Below, in pieces: positions 41,255-50,500 of a DNA stretch of 64,000 bases (positions are counted from its first letter, which is position 1; each line of letters opens with the position of its first letter). Under the pieces are notes generated by a model that did not search any database, had not been told where the DNA came from, and was given only the letters and a program-made list of their open reading frames with translations. The DNA is from Sphingomonadales bacterium. Lineage in GTDB: Bacteria > Pseudomonadota > Alphaproteobacteria > Sphingomonadales > Sphingomonadaceae. A program made the position numbers and the translations under genes. The stretch is taken from contig JADJGU010000001.1 in NCBI GenBank assembly GCA_016707885.1, forward strand, positions 620,001 to 684,000, in the 5' to 3' direction.

Positions 41255-41917
41255 TCAGTTGAGTGGTTTGTTGAGATCGCTGAGCGTCACGGGCGTATCA
41301 ACCGGTGCTGCAGGTTTGGCCACAGTCGCGAAATCCGGCGGAGGCACATTGTCGGCGGCGATCGAGGCCTGCAAAATCCGGTCAGGTGTTGCAGGCGGCT
41401 CTCCACGCTGGATAGCATCGACATATTGCATCCCCGCAATCACACGTCCGAACGCGGTGTAATTATTGTCGAGTGCAAAGCGCGGCTGGAAGCAGATGAA
41501 AAACTGGCTGTTTGCGCTATCCACACTGGCAGCACGCGCCATCGATACCGTTCCGCGCAGGTGCGGGGTCGGGTTGAACTCAGCTTTCAGATCTGGCAGC
41601 GGCGAGCCGCCCGTGCCGGTCCCCGTCGGATCACCGGTCTGCGCCATGAAGCCATCAATCACGCGGTGAAAAACCACGCCGTTGTAAAAGCCCTGACGCG
41701 CGAGCGTCTTGATGCGTTCGACATGCGCCGGGGCCACCGCCGGGAACATTTTAATGCTCACCCGACCACCGGTCGAAAGGTCAAGATGAAGGACATTCTC
41801 CGCCTCATCGACGACGGGAGCCGGTGCGGTTGCAGCAGCTGGGGCCTCTGCTGTCTGTGCGAATACAGTCGAAACGCCGAACAGCGTAACCAACAGAAAA
41901 GTAATGAAACGAAACAT
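41255..41917 (-). CDS. Periplasmic cyclophilin-type peptidylprolyl isomerase
   Basis: A 220-residue cyclophilin with a signal peptide (residues 1-20, VFAQ), an Ala/Pro-rich linker and the isomerase core: GVVFHRVIDGFMAQTGDPTGTGTGG, the arginine within FHRV, MARAASVDSANSQFFI and NNYTAFGRVIAGM. Probably folds exported proteins. Operon with queA. The C-terminal extension after GRVIAG has no recognisable motif. Confidence 0.92.
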   Translation of the reverse strand: MFRFITFLLVTLFGVSTVFAQTAEAPAAATAPAPVVDEAENVLHLDLSTGGRVSIKMFPAVAPAHVERIKTLARQGFYNGVVFHRVIDGFMAQTGDPTGTGTGGSPLPDLKAEFNPTPHLRGTVSMARAASVDSANSQFFICFQPRFALDNNYTAFGRVIAGMQYVDAIQRGEPPATPDRILQASIAADNVPPPDFATVAKPAAPVDTPVTLSDLNKPLN

Positions 41918-42082
41918 GCTGGAAGACTCTCCTGTCGAACCATTTGAAATTGATTGGCGCCTCCTTAGCCATTTGGGCTGTCCTTGTCATGAACGAAGAA
42001 CAGCGGTGCCAAAACGGTTGCCAATTTTGCTATTTGGCGACAAACAAGTGCAGGGACCAGTTTTGGTCAAAGGGAGATGCAG

Positions 42083-42631
42083 ATGCGTAAATTTCTATTA
42101 GCCGGCGTCGCCGCCAGCATGTTCGCAATTTCGGCTTGCTCTGACAAAGGTGCTGATGCGGACGGCGATGGCAAAGTGAGCGCCGCCGAAGCGCAAAAGG
42201 AATTGTCGCAGGGCGGTGCGATGGCGATGAAGCCCGGCATGTGGGAAGTCAAAATCAGTTTTGACAGCATCGATGCCCCTGGCATGCCCGAAGCGGCAAA
42301 AGCGCAAATGACCAAGGCAATGGGCAGCGGCATGTCCGTCAAATCCTGCCTTACCAAAGAACAGGCCGAAAAGCCCGGCGCCGATTTCTTTGGCGGAGAC
42401 GCCAGCGCAAATTGCACATTTGAACAGCTCGACCGGTCCGGAAATAAAATGAGCGTGCAGATGACATGCAAGCCGCAAGACAAAATGGTTATCGCCAGCA
42501 AAATGGACGGCAGCTTTCAGGCCGAGAGCTATTCGATGACGATGGAACAGAAGGCTTCCGGCACGCCCATGGGCGAGATGACCATGAAAGGCAAAATTGA
42601 CGGCAAGCGCCTCGGTGATTGCCCGGCTTGA
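42083..42631 (+). CDS. EF-hand/DUF3617 lipoprotein, first of tandem pair
   Basis: A 182-residue lipoprotein. Lipobox ISAC (Cys19) is followed at once by a calcium-loop-like sequence DADGDGKVSAAEA, then a DUF3617 domain (MKPGMWEVKISFDSIDAPGMP, SCLTKEQAEKPGADFFGG, CTFEQLDRSGNKMSVQMTC). The second ATG (42083) was chosen because GGGAG lies seven bases before it; the first ATG abuts that site. A clear homologue follows 3 bases after its stop. Function unknown; probably periplasmic. Confidence 0.85.
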   Translation: MRKFLLAGVAASMFAISACSDKGADADGDGKVSAAEAQKELSQGGAMAMKPGMWEVKISFDSIDAPGMPEAAKAQMTKAMGSGMSVKSCLTKEQAEKPGADFFGGDASANCTFEQLDRSGNKMSVQMTCKPQDKMVIASKMDGSFQAESYSMTMEQKASGTPMGEMTMKGKIDGKRLGDCPA

Positions 42632-42634
42632 GGC

Positions 42635-43192
42635 ATGAAAATGCGTAAAATCTCAATTTTCGCAATGTTTTGCGCTGCGATGACCGTCGCGGCATGTTCC
42701 GACAATTCGGACATGGATGGTGATGGCAAAGTCTCACGCAGTGAGCGCGCCGATGAAATGCGGCGTGACGGCTATCTTGCAATGCAGCCCGGTCGCTGGC
42801 GCACCAGCTTTGCGTTTACCGATATTGATGTCCCTCGGCTGGGTAACAAGGAAAAAGAACAGATTAGGGAAGAGCTGTCGACTGGCGCATCGGGAATATC
42901 GTGCCTGAGCGAAGCCGATGCCGCGCAACCCGGCCCCGATTTTTTTGGCGGTGAAGGTGCGGAAGATTGCAATTATCGCAAATTCGACATTGCCGGAAAC
43001 CAGGTCAGCATGCAGTTAAGCTGTGGAATGGGCAGCATGGGCAAGGCCGATATGGACCTCGATGGCACGGTCGGCGATACGGAGTTCCGGTTTGACACCA
43101 AATTGGTCGTTCATGTGCCGATTGCCGGAAAGATTAAGCTGGATGGCACTATGACCGGAAAGCATGAAGGTAGTTGCAAGGGGGACGAGTGA
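42635..43192 (+). CDS. EF-hand/DUF3617 lipoprotein, second of tandem pair
   Basis: A 185-residue paralogue of the preceding protein with the same plan: lipobox VAAC, a loop DMDGDGKVSRSER, then a DUF3617 domain (MQPGRWRTSFAFTDIDVPRLG, SCLSEADAAQPGPDFFGG, CNYRKFDIAGNQVSMQLSC). The two copies have diverged strongly but keep the loop and the paired cysteines, so the duplication is old. Its stop overlaps the GTG start of the hydrolase gene, giving a three-gene unit. Confidence 0.85.
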   Translation: MKMRKISIFAMFCAAMTVAACSDNSDMDGDGKVSRSERADEMRRDGYLAMQPGRWRTSFAFTDIDVPRLGNKEKEQIREELSTGASGISCLSEADAAQPGPDFFGGEGAEDCNYRKFDIAGNQVSMQLSCGMGSMGKADMDLDGTVGDTEFRFDTKLVVHVPIAGKIKLDGTMTGKHEGSCKGDE

Positions 43193-44319
43193 TCGTCGCC
43201 AAGGCAGTGGTTGCTATTGCCATTGGGGCAGCGGCATTCGCCCCAATTGGATTATCTGCCGAACCTGCTTTACCGAAGGCAGCGGTCGTTAGGGTCGATT
43301 TCGACAGCAGCAAGATTTTGGCGTCCCGGGCTGATGGCGAGGCTGGCGTCATTGGGCGCGTCGTGAGCGCGAATGATCCTGTTCGCGTTGCTTCGATTTC
43401 GAAACTGGTGACGGCAATCGCGGTGATGCGGCTGGTCGATCAGGGCCGGGTCGATCTGGACCGGGATATTTCCGAATATCTGGGATTTCAAATCCGCAAT
43501 CCGGCTTTTCCGGACCAGAACATTACACTTCGCCAGCTGATAACGCACACATCCGGCGTGCGAGACAAGATTGACTATCTGATTCCGCTAGACGGCCGAA
43601 TCGAGGCTGTGATGGCTAACCCGGCCGCGTGGGATTCCCGATACCGCCCGGGCAGCTATTTCAGCTATGCCAATCTGAACTCCCCCATCATAGCGGCAAC
43701 GATTGAGGCTGCGACGGGTGAGCGGTTCGACAAGCTGGTTGCCAAGAATGTGCTTGCTCCACTGAAAATTGACGCCTGTTTCAATTGGGGTGAGGGGTGC
43801 AGCCCCGATCGACGGGCACAAGCGGTGACATTGCTCCGTACCAACGGAGATCTGGCACGCGACCCCGCTATCAAGGGCCAGGATCCCTGCCCGGTGCTCG
43901 CCGCCGCCGACGGCAGTTGCGATCTGCGTCGTTACCCGCTCGGCAAAAATGGCTCCTCTTTCAGCCCGCAAGGCGGCTTGCGCATTTCAGCAGATGATCT
44001 GGCAAAGGTCGGGCAGCTTTTGTTGAATGGCGGTCGTCCCCTGCTATCGAGCAAAGCCTTCGCAGAAATGTCCCGGGTGCAGTGGCGTTTCAATGGCATC
44101 AACGGCGATGACGACCAGGGCTATTTCAAGGCCTATGGGCTGGGTGTGCATATTCATGAGGACTCCGCTGGAGCATTATGGATAGGCCATGTCGGCGAAG
44201 CTTACGCACTGCGCGCGGGGCTGTGGGTCAACCCCGCAACGCGCAAGGGCTTTGCCCAATATGTAACGATGGTGCCGGCCGAGACACCTATCGGGCATTG
44301 CCTTGACGCCTGTCCATGA
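43189..44319 (+). CDS. Beta-lactamase-fold serine hydrolase (class C/CubicO type)
   Basis: A 376-residue secreted serine hydrolase with an N-terminal signal peptide. Ser69-x-x-Lys72 (VASISKLVTAIAVM) is the nucleophile motif and YAN in SYFSYANLNSP the second; the third site is probably GHVGEAY. The family includes esterases, D-aminopeptidases and penicillin-binding relatives, so antibiotic hydrolysis should not be assumed. The GTG at 43189 overlaps the preceding stop and has AAGGGGGA upstream, better than the TTG at 43174. Confidence 0.87.
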   Translation: MIVAKAVVAIAIGAAAFAPIGLSAEPALPKAAVVRVDFDSSKILASRADGEAGVIGRVVSANDPVRVASISKLVTAIAVMRLVDQGRVDLDRDISEYLGFQIRNPAFPDQNITLRQLITHTSGVRDKIDYLIPLDGRIEAVMANPAAWDSRYRPGSYFSYANLNSPIIAATIEAATGERFDKLVAKNVLAPLKIDACFNWGEGCSPDRRAQAVTLLRTNGDLARDPAIKGQDPCPVLAAADGSCDLRRYPLGKNGSSFSPQGGLRISADDLAKVGQLLLNGGRPLLSSKAFAEMSRVQWRFNGINGDDDQGYFKAYGLGVHIHEDSAGALWIGHVGEAYALRAGLWVNPATRKGFAQYVTMVPAETPIGHCLDACP

Positions 44320-44347
44320 TAGTCTGCGGTCAACAGAGGAGGGGTTC

Positions 44348-45682
44348 ATGAAATTCAGAATGATACTGCTGTCTGCAGCAGCTGCCATGTCGTTGACAGC
44401 GCCAGTCGCAGCGAAGCCCGATTATGTGGCCGATATTAAAGCCGATTATGACAAGTCACTGGGTATGCTTTGGGACCATTTCCACCGCAATCCCGAACTG
44501 TCGTTCCGCGAGTTCAAAACCGCCGCGCGCATGGCGCAGGAATTGCGCGCTATTCCTGGAATGGTGGTGACGGAAAAGGTCGGGCAAACCGGCGTGGTGG
44601 GTGTACTCAAAAATGGCGATGGCCCCGTGGTATTGGTCCGCGCCGATATGGACGGGTTGCCGGTGCAGGAACGGTCTGGCTATGCCAATGCCTCTACCGT
44701 GCGTCAGGTTGGCGTCGACGGGCTCGAAATGCCGGTCATGCACGCCTGCGGCCATGATGTGCACATCACTTCGCTGGTCGGTACGGCCCGCCAACTGGCG
44801 CGACTGAAAGATCGCTGGAAGGGCACCGTGCTGTTCATCGTGCAGCCGGCCGAAGAACGTGTCGGTGGTGCAAACGCCATGGTCAAGGACGGACTCTACA
44901 CCCGCTTCCCGAAGCCCAATTTTGCGCTCGCTTTCCATGTCGCTGCCGAACTGGAAACAGGCAAGATAGCCGCATCGGAAGGTATCCAATATTCGTCTGC
45001 CGACAGCGTCGACATTCGCGTTCCCGGCATCGCAACGCACGGCGCGGCACCGCACCTCGGCCGCGATCCGGTCTATATCGCGTCACAGATCGTGGTTGGC
45101 CTGCAATCGATCATCAGCCGCGAAAAGGGCCCGCTGGAACCCGGCGTGATCACGGTCGGTGCCTTCCATGCGGGGCAAAAGCACAACATCATTTCCGAAC
45201 ATGCTGACTTGCAGGTCACTGTGCGCGCCAACAGCCAGGATGTACCCGACCAGTTGATTGCTTCGATCGAACGCGTTGCTGTGGGTATTGGCCGCGCCAA
45301 TGGTCTGCCCGAAGACAAACTGCCCGTCGTCAAGGTCACTGAAACGACACCTGTGACTGTGAACGATGCCACGCTCGCCCGCCGCCTCAATACGGCCATT
45401 GGTGACGCGCTTGGCAAGGATGTTGTCGTTCCCTTCCGTCAGACCAATATGGGTGCCGAAGACTTCGCCTTTTTCGTCGATCCTTCCTTCGGCATTCCGG
45501 GCTATTATTTCGGTGTTGGAGGCACCAATCCAGAATGGATCAAGGCTGCAAAAAATGGCGGCCCACCAGTTGCCGGACATCACTCGCCGCTGTTCAAGAT
45601 TGATCCCGAACCGTCGGTGCGTCTGGGCGTAGAGGCGATGACCGCCGCAGTGCTTGATTTGTTGAAGCCCGGGCAGAACTGA
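44348..45682 (+). CDS. M20 family amidohydrolase/peptidase (hippurate hydrolase-like), secreted
   Basis: A 444-residue metal-dependent amidohydrolase of the M20D type (IAA-amino acid or hippurate hydrolase-like). Signal peptide at residues 1-22 (TAPVAA). Metal-site motifs: VRADMDGLPV, MHACGHDVH, QPAEERVGGA and the late MGAEDFAFF. Such enzymes cleave N-acyl amino acids. GAGGAGGGG precedes the ATG. Probably periplasmic; follows the serine hydrolase by 28 bases. Confidence 0.9.
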   Translation: MKFRMILLSAAAAMSLTAPVAAKPDYVADIKADYDKSLGMLWDHFHRNPELSFREFKTAARMAQELRAIPGMVVTEKVGQTGVVGVLKNGDGPVVLVRADMDGLPVQERSGYANASTVRQVGVDGLEMPVMHACGHDVHITSLVGTARQLARLKDRWKGTVLFIVQPAEERVGGANAMVKDGLYTRFPKPNFALAFHVAAELETGKIAASEGIQYSSADSVDIRVPGIATHGAAPHLGRDPVYIASQIVVGLQSIISREKGPLEPGVITVGAFHAGQKHNIISEHADLQVTVRANSQDVPDQLIASIERVAVGIGRANGLPEDKLPVVKVTETTPVTVNDATLARRLNTAIGDALGKDVVVPFRQTNMGAEDFAFFVDPSFGIPGYYFGVGGTNPEWIKAAKNGGPPVAGHHSPLFKIDPEPSVRLGVEAMTAAVLDLLKPGQN

Positions 45683-45801
45683 CCTTAGACTTTGGCGGCG
45701 TGTTGGCTTATACCATTCGTCACTGCGCTGTTGCTGGCTGCGCCCGCAATCCGGCTTTGGGCCGAGTTTGGGAGAGGGCGGCGAGCGCAGCCAGTCTGAG
45801 A

Positions 45802-45987
45802 TCAAGCTGGTTTGGGGGTCTTGCGACCCTTGGCCACCAGCGCCTGTAACTTATCCTTTACGGCGAGCTTCATGCGCTTCAGCCGCTGGATTCGGGTAAA
45901 GCTCGGCCAGTTGCTGCGCATTTCGGCGCGCAGCTCTTCATCGAGCTTCTGGTGATATTGCATCAGGCGGAATGTACGTTCCGACAT
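45802..45987 (-). CDS. DUF465 (YdcH-like) small protein
   Basis: A 61-residue, highly charged helical protein: LMQYHQKLDEELRAEMRSNWPS and RIQRLKRMKLAVKDKLQALVAK match the DUF465/YdcH pattern of two antiparallel helices. AGGAGAAAG precedes the ATG. Function unknown. The 237 bases between it and dapD hold only a short AGAGCG-ATT-CGCTCT hairpin (46163-46177) without a T-run. Confidence 0.85.
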   Translation of the reverse strand: MSERTFRLMQYHQKLDEELRAEMRSNWPSFTRIQRLKRMKLAVKDKLQALVAKGRKTPKPA

Positions 45988-46224
45988 GTCTTTCTCCTCT
46001 TGAACAATTGGCGTTCAATCGGATGTTCCGATGCCGGGCAGAGGGTATTCGGGGGAAACAGGGACCGCACAACCCAAGCACCGGAAACATCCGATGCGGC
46101 CGACATCACGTTCCTTCCGAAGAAGCGAGCGCCAGAGGGGCCCGGTCCGCAAGTCGGTAATTAGAGCGATTCGCTCTTCTATGGCAAGCAAAACCGGATG
46201 CAGTTCGTCGAAATCTAAGCGCGG

Positions 46225-47064
46225 TCAGTCGCGCAAAAGCTCGTTTATGGCAGTTTTCGAACGGGTTTGGGCATCAACCCGTTTGACGATCACAGCACAG
46301 GCAAGGCTTGGTCCTGGCAAGCCATCGGGCAACGGCTTACCCGGCAACGCACCGGGTACAACGACCGAATAGCTTGGCACCCGCCCGACAAAAATCTCGC
46401 CGGTCGCACGATCGATAATCTTGGTGGTTGAAGACAGGAACACACCCATTGCGAGAACTGCACCTTGTTCGACGATGACGCCCTCGACGACTTCGGAACG
46501 CGCGCCGATGAAGCAATCGTCTTCGATAATCACCGGACCAGCCTGCAAAGGTTCGAGCACGCCGCCGATTCCAACGCCGCCGGACAGGTGCACATTCTTG
46601 CCGATCTGCGCACAGCTGCCAACCGTCGCCCAAGTGTCAACCATGCTGTTTTCATCGACATAGGCACCCAGATTGACGAAGCTGGGCATCAGTACGACGC
46701 CCTTGCCGATATGCGCGCTATGGCGGACGATGCTGCCCGGAACGGCGCGAAAACCGGCGTCACGAAAGCGATTTTCGCCCCATCCGGCAAATTTAGACGG
46801 AACCTTGTCCCACCAATGTGACCCACCCGGACCGCCGGGGATGGTTTCCATGTCGTTGAGGCGGAAGGACAGCAGCACGGCTTTTTTCAGCCACTGATTG
46901 ACCTGCCAGCTGCCATCGACCTTTTCCGCCACGCGACGCTGGCCGCTGTCAAGCAAGCCCAGCGCCGCTGCGACAGCAGCACGTACTTCGCCACCGGTGC
47001 CGACGGTGATGCCGTCGCGGTCATCCCACGCCTTTTCGATGATCGCTTGCAGTGCTTCGGTCAT
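46225..47064 (-). CDS. dapD: Tetrahydrodipicolinate N-succinyltransferase DapD
   Basis: A 279-residue left-handed beta-helix transferase in the succinylase branch of diaminopimelate/lysine synthesis. The N-terminal helical domain is followed by hexapeptide repeats (IGKGVVLMPSFVNLGAYVDENSMVDTWATVGSCAQIGKNVHLSGGVGIGGVLE, shown here only as key segments SIVRHSAHIG, VDTWATVGS and SGGVGIGG). Complete and of normal length. Starts 2 bases after the nucleotidase stop. Confidence 0.96.
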   Translation of the reverse strand: MTEALQAIIEKAWDDRDGITVGTGGEVRAAVAAALGLLDSGQRRVAEKVDGSWQVNQWLKKAVLLSFRLNDMETIPGGPGGSHWWDKVPSKFAGWGENRFRDAGFRAVPGSIVRHSAHIGKGVVLMPSFVNLGAYVDENSMVDTWATVGSCAQIGKNVHLSGGVGIGGVLEPLQAGPVIIEDDCFIGARSEVVEGVIVEQGAVLAMGVFLSSTTKIIDRATGEIFVGRVPSYSVVVPGALPGKPLPDGLPGPSLACAVIVKRVDAQTRSKTAINELLRD

Positions 47065-47066
47065 TT

Positions 47067-47714
47067 CTATTCCTTTTCTCCGGCCAGCCAGCTGGCCACA
47101 TCTGCTATCTCATAGTCTACATAATTCGGACGCGCGTCGCCGCTATGATTAACCCATATGGTCGTCATGCCCAGCGCTTTGGCGGGTTCCAGATTATGCG
47201 CCGAGTCTTCGACAAACAGAGCTGAAGCCGGTTCGATACCCATTTGTTCACAAAGTGCATCATAACTATCCGTCGCCGGTTTCGGTTTGTGCGCCATCCG
47301 GTGAATGTCGAAAATATCTTCGAAAATCCCGTCAAGGCCGCGCGCCTCAAGCACGCGTTTGGCATAGGGTGCGTCTGCATTGGTAAAGATCAGTTTGCGT
47401 CCCGGTAACGCCTCAATCCCTGTCCGCAAGCGTTCGCATGGCTGCAACAGCGACATATCGACGTCGTGAACAAAGTCGAGATAGCCATGTGGATCGACGC
47501 CATGTTCTACCATCAAACCGCCGAGCGTCGTCCCATATTTGCGCCAATAATCATAGCGTATCTGGTGCGCCCGCGCCTGATCGACCTTGAAATAATCCTC
47601 GACATAGGCGGCAATCCTATTGCGCACCTGCTCCATGATATTATGCTCGGGCGCATAGAGCGTCAGATCGAGATCGAATATCCAAATATCGACATGAGGA
47701 AGCGGCGGGGCCAT
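47067..47714 (-). CDS. Pyrimidine 5'-nucleotidase (HAD superfamily, SDT1-like)
   Basis: A 215-residue HAD hydrolase. Motif I is WIFDLDLTLY with the nucleophile Asp; motif II is KLIFTNAD; motif III/IV is KPKPATDSY and ALFVEDSAHNLEPAKALGM. The pattern matches yeast SDT1-type pyrimidine 5'-nucleotidases. The start at 47714 (MAPPLPHVD) was chosen; the frame extends to 47750. Tightly linked to dapD and divergent from the S8 protease. Confidence 0.87.
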   Translation of the reverse strand: MAPPLPHVDIWIFDLDLTLYAPEHNIMEQVRNRIAAYVEDYFKVDQARAHQIRYDYWRKYGTTLGGLMVEHGVDPHGYLDFVHDVDMSLLQPCERLRTGIEALPGRKLIFTNADAPYAKRVLEARGLDGIFEDIFDIHRMAHKPKPATDSYDALCEQMGIEPASALFVEDSAHNLEPAKALGMTTIWVNHSGDARPNYVDYEIADVASWLAGEKE

Positions 47715-47820
47715 CGCCGTCCCGTTAACTACAGGTGTCAAATCCCGCAAGGATCATCTGTGTTAATACTGGCGCAAGCGCTGCCGTGGCAGTATCACTA
47801 ACGGCATATCGGGGAGTGAA

Positions 47821-50151
47821 ATGGCCGCAACAGATTCCAAAGCAAGCACAGGTCGAAACATTGCGATTGGCACATCCATCGTTTTTGCGCTGGCATTATC
47901 AGCGTGCGGAAGCGGCGGCAGTGGGGTAGGTTCGACACCCGCACCGCCGTCTACAATTGTGCCGCCTGCTCCTCCGCCTCCGCCCCCTCCACCTCCCCCA
48001 CCCACGTCAAACTTCAACACTGTCGAATATCAACGTTCGAACGGTGCGGCACAGGCGCAGGCTATTGCCGCATATAATACCGGTGCAACGGGCGCTGGAG
48101 TGATTGCTGGTGTGATAGACAGCGGCATTGACGTCGACAGCCCAGAATTTGCCGGTAAGATTCATGCCCAGTCGGCTGACTTTGCAGGAACGCGTGGATT
48201 GCAGGATGAAGGCGGCCACGGGACTGCGGTGTCATCGGTGCTACTGGGTGCCAAAAATGACCTCGACACGCATGGCGTCGCTTTTGACGCGACTTTGCTG
48301 GTGTTGCGCACCGACACCGCTGGAAGCTGCGCCAATACTGACCCCGATGCCGGATGTACCCACAATGACAATAATATGGCTCGCGCCGTCGACCGGGCCG
48401 TTGCAGTCGGTGCCCGCGTAGTCAACATGTCGCTGGGCGGATCGCCGATGAACTCCACATTGCGAGCAGCCGTCGATCGCGCGACTGCCGCTGGTGTTGT
48501 GTTTGTGATTTCGGCAGGCAATGAATTTGATACCGATCCGAGCAACGCGATCAACCCCGACCCAATGGCCCTAATTGCGCTGGATCCGATCGCACGCGGT
48601 CAGATTATCATTGTGGGCGCGACCGACTCAAGTCAGCAGATTTCGACATTTTCCAATCGCGCAGGGACTGGTCAAAATTATTATCTGACAGCATTGGGGG
48701 TGCGGGTTCGGGCACCCGACGAGAATGGGACCCAGTTCTTGTGGAGCGGTACAAGCTTTTCAGCACCCATAGTATCGGGCGCGGTTGCGCTGCTGGCCCA
48801 ATCCTTTCCCAACCTGACAGGGCGACAAATCGTCGACCTTTTACTGACAACTACAACCGACTTGGGTGCAGCGGGAATCGACAACATCTTCGGCCGGGGC
48901 GAACTCAATCTGGCGCGGGCCTTCCAGCCGCAGGGGCAGCAGACTCTTGCGGGCACGCCGGTTCCGGTGCCGACTGGACCTACAGGCGCGCTATCTGGAT
49001 CGATGGGGGATGCAACGGGCAGTGGCGGCCCCGAAGCGATCGTCCTCGACAGCTATGGACGGGCTTTCCGTGCCGACTTCTCCGGGACTTTGAAGGTAGC
49101 ACAACGGTCACCCAAACTCGCCCCGGCACTGGCTTTAGGAACTGAAACCCGGATCGCCGCCAACCCCAATCTGGCCGTGACATTGTCGGTCGCGCAGCGG
49201 CGTGACGGTGTGGGTCCGGATCGGCTCGACCTTAGCCCGCGCGAACGGGCACAAGCGCGCGCGGTCGCCGGCTCGGTTGTCGCCAAACTGGGTGCCGACC
49301 AGCAAATGGCCATCGGTATCGCCCGCAGTAGCGGGGCGCTTATCGACCAGATGGCGGTCGAGAAGGCAGCCTCTTTCATCGTCGCCGATTCCGCCAGAGA
49401 GTCAGCAGGTTTCTATGCCAAGCCGCAATCGGCCTTTGCCTATCGCCAGCAGTTTGGCGCTGTCGGCTTGACCGTTAGCGGTGAAAATGGTGCCGTCCGC
49501 GTGTGGTCGGATGTCGACGGCGACCCGCTGCGCAGCCGGTATCGCGGCTATGGCTACCGTTTGGCACGCGTTGGTTTGGATCGTTCGATCGGTGCGATGC
49601 GCCTTGAACTTTCGGGTGCATTGCTCGACGAGCGCGAAACAATTCTTGGTGCGACCGGGAATATGTGGACCGGAAGCGAAGGCGCGAAAAGCTGGTTCGC
49701 CGATGCCAATGCCAGCTATGCGTTTGCAAGCAACTGGACTGCGAATGCCAGCTATCGGCGCGGATGGACACGCATGGCAGCAGCAGGCCTGCGCGACAGC
49801 GCCGACTGGCTGGAAAGCGACGCTTGGTCATTCGACATTACCCGAGTCGGTCTGTTCGGATCAAATGACAGCATTGCCTTGCGCATGGCCCAGCCCTTGA
49901 GGGTGCGCAGCGGTGGCATAAACCTGTCATTGCCGGTCAGCTATGACTATTCGACTCTAACCGCCAGCTTCGACCGCCAATTTGTGTCCCTTGCCCCTAA
50001 GGGGCGTGAGCGCGACATTGAGGCGGCCTATGCGACGCCCTTTGCTGGCGGCTATCTGTCGGCCAACGGATATTGGCGCAGCGAACCGGGCCATATCGAG
50101 CTAGCATCGGACGATCTAGGCTTTGCACTGCGCTTCAACCGCAAATTCTGA
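47821..50151 (+). CDS. Subtilisin-like (S8) serine protease with lipobox and C-terminal autotransporter-like region
   Basis: A 776-residue protein. Signal with lipobox LSAC (Cys29), a Gly/Ser/Pro linker with 11 consecutive prolines, then a subtilase domain with the full triad: Asp100 (GVIDSGID), His133 (GGHGTAV) and Ser312 (SGTSFSAPIVSG). From about residue 480 the sequence has alternating hydrophobic patterns and ends in Phe, consistent with a beta-barrel autotransporter domain. Probably a surface protease. If the lipobox is used, lipidation of an autotransporter would be unusual, so it may instead act as an ordinary signal. Confidence 0.87.
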   Translation: MAATDSKASTGRNIAIGTSIVFALALSACGSGGSGVGSTPAPPSTIVPPAPPPPPPPPPPPTSNFNTVEYQRSNGAAQAQAIAAYNTGATGAGVIAGVIDSGIDVDSPEFAGKIHAQSADFAGTRGLQDEGGHGTAVSSVLLGAKNDLDTHGVAFDATLLVLRTDTAGSCANTDPDAGCTHNDNNMARAVDRAVAVGARVVNMSLGGSPMNSTLRAAVDRATAAGVVFVISAGNEFDTDPSNAINPDPMALIALDPIARGQIIIVGATDSSQQISTFSNRAGTGQNYYLTALGVRVRAPDENGTQFLWSGTSFSAPIVSGAVALLAQSFPNLTGRQIVDLLLTTTTDLGAAGIDNIFGRGELNLARAFQPQGQQTLAGTPVPVPTGPTGALSGSMGDATGSGGPEAIVLDSYGRAFRADFSGTLKVAQRSPKLAPALALGTETRIAANPNLAVTLSVAQRRDGVGPDRLDLSPRERAQARAVAGSVVAKLGADQQMAIGIARSSGALIDQMAVEKAASFIVADSARESAGFYAKPQSAFAYRQQFGAVGLTVSGENGAVRVWSDVDGDPLRSRYRGYGYRLARVGLDRSIGAMRLELSGALLDERETILGATGNMWTGSEGAKSWFADANASYAFASNWTANASYRRGWTRMAAAGLRDSADWLESDAWSFDITRVGLFGSNDSIALRMAQPLRVRSGGINLSLPVSYDYSTLTASFDRQFVSLAPKGRERDIEAAYATPFAGGYLSANGYWRSEPGHIELASDDLGFALRFNRKF

Positions 50152-50160
50152 GCGGGCACA

Positions 50161-50460
50161 GTGGTTTTCAACAATATTACCTCCGTTGCGAATGGGGTAA
50201 CGGTGTTGATTGGTATCAACTGCATTTCATTCGCAGCCTTCGGCATCGACAAGATGAAAGCCGAAGCCGGGCGGTGGAGAATTTCGGAATCGACCTTGCT
50301 GATGCTCGCACTCGTCGGTGGTAGCCCAGGAGCCTTTGCAGGACGCGCAACATTTCGGCACAAGACCCTCAAACAGCCTTTTAGCGGACAGTTGCACGGC
50401 ATTGCGGTGTTTCAGGCCCTTATCCTGGCAATCGGTGGCGGCTGGTCGGCCGCCGGCTAA
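50161..50460 (+). CDS. DUF1294 family small membrane protein
   Basis: A 99-residue protein starting at GTG with about three hydrophobic segments. The pattern NCISFAAFGIDKMKAEAGRWRISESTLLMLALVGGSPGAFAG is typical of DUF1294, best read as CISFAAFGIDK, RISE..LL and GGSPGAFAGR..FRHKT. Function unknown. It starts 9 bases after the protease stop and is convergent with the NRDE gene. Confidence 0.87.
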   Translation: MVFNNITSVANGVTVLIGINCISFAAFGIDKMKAEAGRWRISESTLLMLALVGGSPGAFAGRATFRHKTLKQPFSGQLHGIAVFQALILAIGGGWSAAG

Positions 50461-50500
50461 ATTCGGCGACCAGCAAGCACCAGCCCTATGGCTTGAGTTA

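Noticed and set aside
46163..46177. AGAGCG-ATT-CGCTCT hairpin as a dapD terminator
   Set aside because: The stem is 6 bp and no T-tract follows on either strand.
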